NCBI RefSeq assembly: GCF_020151015.1 | Contig: NZ_CP083746.1 | Coordinates: 2,447,001 to 2,511,000, forward strand | DNA from: Pseudomonas sp. p1(2021b) | GTDB lineage: Bacteria; Pseudomonadota; Gammaproteobacteria; Pseudomonadales; Pseudomonadaceae | Direction of reading: 5' to 3' | Length of the DNA stretch: 64,000 nt | In this document: positions 8,770 to 15,900 of the stretch, one piece after another | Numbering within the stretch: the first letter of the stretch is position 1 | How the letters are laid out: every line of letters starts with the position of its first letter | Program-made: the position numbers and the translations under genes | The notes under the pieces: generated by a model | Seen by the model: only the letters and a program-made list of their open reading frames with translations | Database searches by the model: none | Told to the model about the DNA's origin: nothing

Positions 8770-9825
8770 TCAAAACAGGGTTGCAGCGAGGCACCGGTGG
8801 TCCTTCGGGACCGCCAGCAGGTGATGTCGGGCGGCGTAGGCCAGTACGGCCTCGACATCCACGGTCAGCGGGCCGTTGGCGTCGAGGGTGACGGTGGGGG
8901 TGTCGTGCTCGGTGAATTCGATCTCCCGCTCGCCATCCAGGGCCAAGGTGCCGCAGGGTAGGCTCAAGGGGTAGGCGATGCCTGGCTCGAGCCGGCCCGA
9001 GGCGCCGATGCCGCAGCCCTGCAGCAGACCGGGGGCCAGCGGTGCGAGCAGGGCATGCTGGGCATGTGCGTCCAGGTGTACCCAGGCGCCGTATGGGTCC
9101 AGACGCGATACCGGGCACCACAGCCCGCACAGAGCGGAAAGGCCTATGGCATGGGGTTCGGCGAAGCAGGCGAAGACCTCGGCCAGGTCTTCGCTGCGAG
9201 AGAGCGCTCGGGCGCCGATGAAGCGCTGGGGTGATACGGCCACTTCCACCAGCGCCCATTCGCACACGTCCTGTTCCGGTACCTGCACCAGCAGCCGCTT
9301 GTTGCGGCGCAGGCCGATGCCGGCGGGCACCCGACCAGTGGCCTGCAGCCCCCCTGCCAAGCCGGCGCTGGTGGCCTCGCGCAGTTCCGGGAAGGCGTTG
9401 TTGGTGCCGGTGGACAGCGTCAGCAGTGGCACGTCCCCGGCTTCGGCGGCCACGGCCTTGTGGGTGCCGTCGCCGCCGAGCACGGCGATCATCGCCACGC
9501 CCCGTTCGACCATCAAGCGCGTGGCCAGGCGGGTATCGGCAACGGTCTGGCTCAGCGGCAGGTCGAGGATCTCCAGGGCCGGCCAGTGCTGGTTCCGGGC
9601 CACCGGGCCTTGGCTGGCCTTGAGCACGGCGGCGGCGATACCGGTCATATCGCTGGGTAGCAGCACCTGGGCGATGCCCGTGGCACCGAAGGCGGCCAGC
9701 AGGCGCTGGATGGTCGAGGCTTTGTCGGTGCTGGAATAGAGGCCGGCAGTAGCGGTCAGGCGGCGCAGATCGCGACCGGAGGCCGGGTTGGCGATGATGC
9801 CGATGGTCGGGGCAGGTTGCGTCAT
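8770..9825 (-). CDS. acoX: AcoX, NAD-kinase-fold protein of the acetoin operon
   Basis: The 351-residue protein resembles the ATP-NAD/AcoX kinase fold: the N-terminal GIIANPASGRD motif (residues 7-17), the GGDGTHKAV nucleotide-binding motif in the middle and an LSTGTNNAFP segment. AcoX is conserved as the first gene of aco operons, but its exact reaction is not established. The start at 9825 is the first Met that precedes the fold; an upstream in-frame extension has no family match and would run over the sigma-54 promoter. Confidence 0.88.
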   Translation of the reverse strand: MTQPAPTIGIIANPASGRDLRRLTATAGLYSSTDKASTIQRLLAAFGATGIAQVLLPSDMTGIAAAVLKASQGPVARNQHWPALEILDLPLSQTVADTRLATRLMVERGVAMIAVLGGDGTHKAVAAEAGDVPLLTLSTGTNNAFPELREATSAGLAGGLQATGRVPAGIGLRRNKRLLVQVPEQDVCEWALVEVAVSPQRFIGARALSRSEDLAEVFACFAEPHAIGLSALCGLWCPVSRLDPYGAWVHLDAHAQHALLAPLAPGLLQGCGIGASGRLEPGIAYPLSLPCGTLALDGEREIEFTEHDTPTVTLDANGPLTVDVEAVLAYAARHHLLAVPKDHRCLAATLF

Positions 9826-9859
9826 GGCGCACCTCGTTTTCTTGTTTGCCAGGGGCTGG

Positions 9860-9875
9860 AGCAAGGGCGGTGCCA
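9860..9875 (-). promoter_or_regulatory. Sigma-54 promoter of acoXABC
   Basis: On the minus strand the sequence is TGGCACCGCCCTTGCT: the -24 GG and -12 GC are separated by exactly 10 bp, and both flanking elements match the RpoN consensus TGGCAC-N5-TTGCW. It lies 35 bp upstream of the acoX start codon. AcoR, encoded divergently, is a sigma-54 activator, so promoter type and regulator agree. Confidence 0.88.
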
Positions 9876-9995
9876 GTTTTGCCATTTCGACTCGAAGTGG
9901 CCGTGCCAGAGCGGCTGCACCCGGTGCTCGATGCCCCCCGAGCGGTGCCAGGCGAGACGCCGGGTGCCAGCTGCGCCAGGCGCAGGGCGAGACGC

Positions 9996-10012
9996 TGAGA
10001 CGCAGCGTCTCA
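9996..10012. promoter_or_regulatory. Perfect palindrome, candidate AcoR upstream activator site
   Basis: A 17-bp perfect inverted repeat reads TGAGACGC-A-GCGTCTCA, that is TGAGAC-N5-GTCTCA. It lies about 120 bp upstream of the -24 element of the aco promoter and about 90 bp before acoR, the usual enhancer distance for sigma-54 systems. No T-run follows, so a terminator is unlikely. Related TGA(G/A)AC half-sites occur in front of qhpA. Confidence 0.65.
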
Positions 10013-10103
10013 GGCGTGCCGATGATCACGCGGCGCTTGTCGGGCACTTCGTCGAGGCGCTTAATGGCCGCACAACGATAAGAACATGAGAACCGGAGGC
10101 CCG

Positions 10104-11954
10104 ATGCTTGCCGCGAACTCCCGAGCCCATGTCGACTGCGTCAGCCGGGTGCTGAAGAACGCCGACCGCTTGCCCCAGGCACCGGTGCCGACGCTGATCC
10201 TCGACTCGTGGCGCCGCTCCATGGAGCTCTACCGACTGGACCCCGGCTCTTTGCAGGGGCCGCGTATCCTGTCCCAGGACCTGCTCAACGAGTGCCGTGA
10301 GCGCGCCGAACTGTTCCTGCGTATCGCCAGCGATGCCGTGGCCCGGTTGCACGAGCGGGTGCGTGGCGCCGACTACTGCGTGCTGCTCACCGATGCCCAG
10401 GGGCGCACCATCGACTACCGGGTGGAGTCGACGATCCGCAATGACTGCCGCAAGGCCGGGCTGTACCTGGGTACCTGCTGGTCGGAGGGCGAGGAGGGCA
10501 CGTGCGGGGTCGCCGCGGTGTTGACCAGCAAGGCGCCGATCACCGTCCACAAGCGCGACCACTTCCGCGCCGCCTTCATCGGCCTGACCTGCAGCGCGGC
10601 CCCGGTGTTCGATCCCCAGGGCGAACTGTTGGGGGTGGTGGATGTGTCGGCCTTGCAGTCGCCCGACGATCGGCGCAGCCAACACTTGATCCGCCAATTG
10701 GTGGAGCAGACCGCGCGGGAGATCGAGAACGCCTTCTTCATGCACAGCGCCCAAGGCCATTGGGTGATGCGCGCCCATGGCACGCCAGGCTACGTGGAAA
10801 GCCAGCCGGACTACCTGTTGGCCTGGGACGCCGATGGCCGTCTGCACGCTATCAACAGCCTGGCGCGCCAGCGTTTGCTGGAGCGCCTTGGCCGGTTGCC
10901 GGGGCATATCGGCGAGTTGTTCGACCTTGACCAGCTGCGCCGGGCCAGCGATGCCTCGGCCCAGCACCTGCCGGGCTGGGATGGGCTCTACGGTCGGGTC
11001 AGCGCGCCCCAGCGCCGGGCCCGGACGCTGTTGCCCCAGCAGGCCCAGGACGCGCGTATCGAACAGCACCTGCGCCTGGCCACGCGGGTCAAGGACTGCA
11101 ACTTGGCCGTGCTGGTACAGGGCGAGACCGGCGTGGGCAAGGAGATATTCGCCCGTCAGGTGCACCAGCAAAGCCTACGGCGCGAGGGCCCATTCGTGGC
11201 GCTCAACTGCGCAGCGATCCCGGAAAGCCTGATCGAGAGCGAGCTGTTCGGCTATGTGGCCGGGGCTTTCACCGGGGCTTCGAACAAGGGCATGCAGGGC
11301 CTGTTGCAGCAGGCCGATGGCGGTACCTTGTTCCTCGACGAGATCGGTGACATGCCATTGAACCTGCAGACCCGCCTGCTGCGCGTGCTGGCCGAGGGCG
11401 AAGTGGCGCCCTTGGGTGCGGCACGGCGCCAACGTGTGGACTTGCAAGTGATCTGCGCCACCCACCGGGACCTGGCGGCGATGGTGGCCGATGGGCGTTT
11501 TCGCGAGGACCTGTACTTCCGCCTGGCCAATGCCCGTTTCGAGCTACCGCCGTTGCGTGAGCGGGACGACCGCCTGGGGTTGATCCATCGGTTGCTGGCC
11601 GAGGAAGCCCAGGCCTGTGGCGTTGACGCCAGGTTGACCGATGCGGCGCTGGAGGTGCTGCTGACCTATCGCTGGCCCGGCAACCTGCGCCAGTTGCGCC
11701 AGGTGCTGCGTTACGCCTGTGCGGTGTGCGAGGGCGGGCAGGTGCTGCCTTCGGATCTGCCCGAAGAGGTGCGTGGTGCAGGGGCTCCCAGCGAGGCCGT
11801 TGCCTCCAGCCCCGCACGGCAAGTACTGCTCGATGCTTTGATCCGCCATCGCTGGAAGCCGGCGGAGGCGGCGCGGGCGCTTGGCATCTCCCGCGCGACC
11901 TTATATCGGCGGGTGCATGAGCACCGTATCGAAATGCCCAGGATGAAGCTGTAG
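10104..11954 (+). CDS. acoR: Sigma-54-dependent acetoin catabolism activator
   Basis: The 616-residue enhancer-binding protein has an N-terminal GAF-like sensing region (about 60-220, with DYCVLLTDAQGRTIDYR and GTCWSEGEEGTCGVAAVL), an AAA+ domain with Walker A GETGVGKE (about 342), the sigma-54 contact loop GAFTGA (about 388) and LFLDEIGDMP, and a C-terminal Fis-type helix-turn-helix (AARALGISRATLYRRV). The ATG at 10104 is chosen because GGAGG lies 5 bp before it; an earlier in-frame ATG at 10086 has no such site. It is divergent from acoXABC and is expected to activate that operon in response to acetoin. Confidence 0.9.
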   Translation: MLAANSRAHVDCVSRVLKNADRLPQAPVPTLILDSWRRSMELYRLDPGSLQGPRILSQDLLNECRERAELFLRIASDAVARLHERVRGADYCVLLTDAQGRTIDYRVESTIRNDCRKAGLYLGTCWSEGEEGTCGVAAVLTSKAPITVHKRDHFRAAFIGLTCSAAPVFDPQGELLGVVDVSALQSPDDRRSQHLIRQLVEQTAREIENAFFMHSAQGHWVMRAHGTPGYVESQPDYLLAWDADGRLHAINSLARQRLLERLGRLPGHIGELFDLDQLRRASDASAQHLPGWDGLYGRVSAPQRRARTLLPQQAQDARIEQHLRLATRVKDCNLAVLVQGETGVGKEIFARQVHQQSLRREGPFVALNCAAIPESLIESELFGYVAGAFTGASNKGMQGLLQQADGGTLFLDEIGDMPLNLQTRLLRVLAEGEVAPLGAARRQRVDLQVICATHRDLAAMVADGRFREDLYFRLANARFELPPLRERDDRLGLIHRLLAEEAQACGVDARLTDAALEVLLTYRWPGNLRQLRQVLRYACAVCEGGQVLPSDLPEEVRGAGAPSEAVASSPARQVLLDALIRHRWKPAEAARALGISRATLYRRVHEHRIEMPRMKL

Positions 11955-12169
11955 ATCCATGAGAGAGCCTTTGTTTTTCTATCGCAGGTTCCCACGATGC
12001 AAGCGGAGCCTGGGCCGTATTGGCATGGCTGAGAAGTATTAAACCAACCGAACAGTTGTTCCCATAGATACAGAGATACAGCGGGCGCCACTGAGCTCTG
12101 TGGCCGGCTTGCCGGCGATTGGGCCGGGCAGGCAACCAACCGGCATAATTTTTCGCCGCCGCCGCTTTT
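11955..12169. other. Intergenic stretch with no gene seen
   Basis: AT-richer sequence after acoR. A partial REP-like segment (tgtggccggcttgccggcga) lies at about 12099-12118. No convincing terminator or open frame was found. Confidence 0.4.
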
Positions 12170-12309
12170 GCTCTTGCTTTTCCTACGCGATAGTCCAGGC
12201 GCCGCCAAACGCGACGTCAGGAGGCCGAGTGGAAGCCTTGCGCAGGTGGGTGCCAGGCATGGATGCCTGGCAAGCGGCGCAGGGCCATGGATGGCCCTTC
12301 GCCGCGCCC
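12170..12309 (+). repeat. 140-bp inverted repeat, left copy
   Basis: The block starting gctcttgcttttcctacgcg is found again in reverse complement at 12661-12800, with roughly 90% identity by eye. Each copy contains two short internal palindromes (gccaggcatggatgcctggc and gggccatggatggccc). The pair flanks a transposase remnant, so the whole 630-bp segment looks like a decayed mobile element or two copies of an imperfect palindromic repeat trapped around one. Confidence 0.75.
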
Positions 12310-12410
12310 CGCCGGAGCAAGGCTGGAGCGAGGGAACCCCGGAGCGCAGCGCAGGGGCCGGATGCAGGAGCCATGTACGGGTCACCCACATGGGTTACAT
12401 AAAAGTTCAC

Positions 12411-12660
12411 TCACATAGGTGACACCTTGAGCGTCACATAGCCATCAATGGCATCACGCACATCGATCCTACCGAGGACGATTGGACCGAAAATAACATC
12501 CCAGAGTCCGTCTCCAACTTGCTCCAGCCCAATGGTCTGGTGCTTCAGTACGTAACCTACGTAGATCCTCAAACCTCGGCGGCTGACGATGCCGCAACCG
12601 TCAATTGGCAAGCTCTCGATATGGCTGGGATAAATCATCTCAGGCAGCTTTTCAGGGAAT
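12411..12660 (-). pseudogene. Transposase C-terminal remnant
   Basis: The minus-strand frame ends in about 80 residues, including KHQTIGLEQVGDGLWDVIF, then LGRIDVRD and TLKVSPM before a stop at 12411. This pattern (Q-x-hGhxxVxDGhWxVxF ... LGxhD ... hSPM) resembles the extreme C-terminus of IS481-type integrase-core transposases. The catalytic DDE domain is absent: upstream the frame runs straight into the right-hand inverted repeat. I judge it a 3' fragment of a lost insertion sequence. Family assignment is from memory and moderate. Confidence 0.5.
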
Positions 12661-12800
12661 GGGCGCGGCGAAGGGCCATCCATGGCCCTGCGCCGCTTGC
12701 CGGGCATCCATGCCCGGCACCCACCTCCGTAATGCCTCCACTCGGCCACCTGAAGTCGCGTTTGGCGGCGCCTGGACTATCGCGTAGGAAAAGCAAGAGC
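12661..12800 (-). repeat. 140-bp inverted repeat, right copy
   Basis: Reverse complement of the block at 12170-12309. It ends only 35 bp before the first upstream activator palindrome of the mnxG operon, so the element was inserted or retained right at the edge of that promoter region. Confidence 0.75.
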
Positions 12801-12834
12801 AAGAGCAGGAAAGAACAAGCGAGCTCCAAGCCGT

Positions 12835-12872
12835 ACCCCCGTTTCGGGGAATCCGCTGGGGAATCCTCCCCA
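12835..12872. promoter_or_regulatory. Candidate activator sites upstream of mnxG (CCCC-N6-GGGG)
   Basis: A palindrome aCCCCcgtttcGGGGAA lies at 12835-12851, and a second element of reversed polarity, tGGGGaatcctCCCCaa, at 12857-12873. The first is the same CCCC-N6-GGGGA pattern found upstream of the secretion operon (24471 and 24516) and the curli fibre operon (41045). It sits about 80 bp before the -24 element, a normal position for a sigma-54 enhancer. MnxR of P. putida GB-1 is a sigma-54-type response regulator needed for Mn(II) oxidation, and I suggest it or a relative binds here (inference). Confidence 0.65.
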
Positions 12873-12922
12873 ATCCGTTTTGAATGAGAATGTAACCTGT
12901 TGAAAAACAGGAAGAATATTTG

Positions 12923-12938
12923 TGGCATGCCGCTTGCT
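12923..12938 (+). promoter_or_regulatory. Sigma-54 promoter of the mnxG operon
   Basis: TGGCATGCCGCTTGCT has GG and GC separated by 10 bp and matches TGGCAY-N5-TTGCW. It lies 42 bp upstream of the mnxG ATG. An AT-rich stretch precedes it, as is common between enhancer and promoter. Confidence 0.85.
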
Positions 12939-12979
12939 CCGGCCCTACGCAGAGAACCTGTGTCCCCCGGAGGTGCAGC

Positions 12980-15900
12980 ATGATGACCCCGCTCAAAGGC
13001 TCTGTCCTGTCTTCACTCGTGCTGGCCTTGCTGGGCTGGCAGGCGACCAGCGAGGCGGCGGTGCAATGCCAGCGCACGCTGGTGGCCAATGTGGTAGCAC
13101 TGGACCAGCCGCTGATGTTCAACCGCCTGGGCGCGCAGAACGCCAACGGCATGATCTTCGCCTTGCGCCAGGATGTGGTCGACGACAAGCTGGTGCCCCT
13201 GAACCAGGGCGGCGCGGCGGTGCCCGGCAAGGTCACCCTGCGCCCGGACAAACGCCCGCGGCCGATCGTGCTGCGGGTGGCCGCCGGTGACTGCCTGACG
13301 GTGAACCTCACCAACCTGCTGGCCTACCAGGCCAACCCCAACAAGCACGGCATCGACCATATCGAGACCGACGTCGAAGGCGAAGAGCTCGAAGTGGAAA
13401 ACCCACTGGGCGAGCCGGTGATCGCCGACCAGCAAGTCGCCGACCGCCACGTCGGCTTCCAGGTCAACGGCATGCAGGCGGTCAATGGCATCAGCGACAT
13501 CGCCGCCAATACCGGGCGCAACGGCAACTTCCTGGTGGCCCCCGGCAATACCCGCAGCTACACCCTCTATGCCGAGCGCGAAGGTGCCTTCGCCGCCACC
13601 AGCAAGGGCGCCACCTTTGGTGGCGAGGGTACCGCGGGCAATGTCGCCAACGGCCTGTTCGGCCAGGTGGTGGTGGTGCCCAAGGGCGGGCGTACCTACC
13701 GCAACACCCTCACCGAAGAAGAAATGCGCCTGGCCACCACCGGGCGTACCGCCACCGGCCAGCCTGTGGTCGACTACGAGGCCCGCTACCCACAGGCCCA
13801 GCCGTGGATCGCCGAAGGCAAGGCCGGTAAACCGATCATCGCCATGGTCGACGGCAACGAGATCGTCAACAGCGAGACCGACGCTATTGTCATGGGCCCC
13901 AACCCCGACGGCAGCTTCCCACCTTCGACCTACCCACTCGAATCCATCGGCAAGCGCAACCCGGCGTTGCCCAACCGCCTGGACGCCTTCCGCGATTTCG
14001 CTTCGCAGTTTGCCGACGAAGTGGCCGTGACCCAGGCCTTCCCTGGCTACTGGGCCGACCCAGTCATGGGCCACGTGCTGGAGCCAGCCCGGGATTCGTT
14101 CATGATCAACTACGGTTCCGGCGGCATGGGCGCCGAGGTGGTGGCCAACCGCCTGGGGGTGGGGCCGATGCATGACTGCTTGTCTTGCGCCTACGAGGAG
14201 TTCTTCCTGAGCGCCCACACGGTGGGCGACGTCGGTACCCTGGTGGACGTGCCAGCCAACGTCGGCCTGGAGCAGATCCGCCCCGGCGAGACGCCACCGG
14301 CCAGCGCGGTAGGGGTCAAGGCCAACATGGCCCTGTACCCGTCGGAGCCGTCCAACGTACACCACAGCTACATCGGTGACTTCACCAAGTTCCGCAATAC
14401 CCACAACGGCCATGAGCAGCACATCTTCCACCTGCACGGCCACCAGTGGCTGTTCAACCCCAACGATGACAACTCCGACTACATCGACGCCCAGGGCATC
14501 GGTGCCGGCGGCGGCTACACCTACGAGATCGCCAACGGCGGCTCGGGCAACCGCAACCGGGTGGCGGGCGATGCCATCTACCACTGCCACTTCTATCCGC
14601 ACTTCGCCCAAGGCATGTGGGCCATGTGGCGGGTCCACGATGTGTTCGAGGAGGGCACGCGCCTGGAGGTAAGCGGGCAGACCGAGGACGGCTTCCACAG
14701 CACCCCGTTCGCCTTGCGCAGTGGCAAGCCCGCGATCGGCGCCCGGGCCCTGCCGGATGGCGAGATCGTCGCCGGTACACCGATCCCGGCGATCGTGCCC
14801 CTGCCTGGCAAGGCCATGGCACCGATGCCCGGCAAGGTCACGGTGGTACCGAAGCTGGCCGAGACCCTGGTCGCCGAGCATGACGACGATGAAGCCGAGG
14901 AGGGCGACGACGATCATCTGGACGAGGCCGCCGCTCCGCGTGCCGTGGGCTCCCTGGCCCTGGTCGACCGCAGCGAGAGCAACCGCAATGCAGACGGCAG
15001 CCTGAAGAACCCCGGCTATCCGTTCTGGGTCGGCGGCATGGAAACCAGCGTCGGCCAGCGCCCACCGACCCCGCCGCTGGACATGCTCGACCCGGCCCTG
15101 GCCCAGCAACTGAAGAACAGCGGCAAGGCCCTGTGGGCCAACCTCGACCCCAACCAGGTCGATGGTTGGGACGGTGGCCTGGGCCGCCACGTGCTCGATG
15201 GCGTCTCCGCCGGAGGCGAGGCAGTGACCACCACCACCAAGCTGGATTTCTCCAAGGTGGTGCACAAGGCCAAGCCGATCTACCTCCCTGAAGAAGGCAC
15301 CGATGTCGAACAGGCGGCGATGCAGTTCCACGCCCAGGCCGAGCACCCAAGCTACGCGTTGATTCCGGGCAGCGATCCGGTGCCGCGCAACTTCCGCACC
15401 AATGGCGCACTGCCGACGGCCGGTGCCCCGTACTACGAACCCTGCATGGACGACCGTGGCAAGCGCCTGACCCAGTCCTCGGGCGTTGGCGAGTTCTTCA
15501 GCGGGGAAAGCCTGAGCGGCATCAGCTTCCGTGGCGGCTCGACCTTCACCGCCGACCGCCCACGCATCTACAAAGGCGCCAACATCCAGTTCGATGCGGT
15601 GTACAACAAGGTCGGCTACCACTTCCCGCAGGCGCGCATCCTGGCCCTGTGGGAGGACGCCTGGCCGGTGATCACCAAGCAGCGGCCGCCGGAGCCGCTG
15701 GTGATGCGCATGAACACCTTCGACTGCACCATGTACCAGCACACCAACCTGATCCCGTCGTTCTATGAAATGGACGACTACCAGGTCCGCACCCCCACCG
15801 ATGTGATTGGTCAGCATATCCACCTGCCCAAGTGGGACCTGACCGCCGCCGACGGTGCCGCCAACGGCTGGAACTATGAAGACGGCATCCTCTCGCCCGG

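Noticed and set aside
9996..10012. Palindrome before acoR as a transcription terminator
   Set aside because: No T-run on either strand, and it lies between divergent genes where no transcript needs to end.
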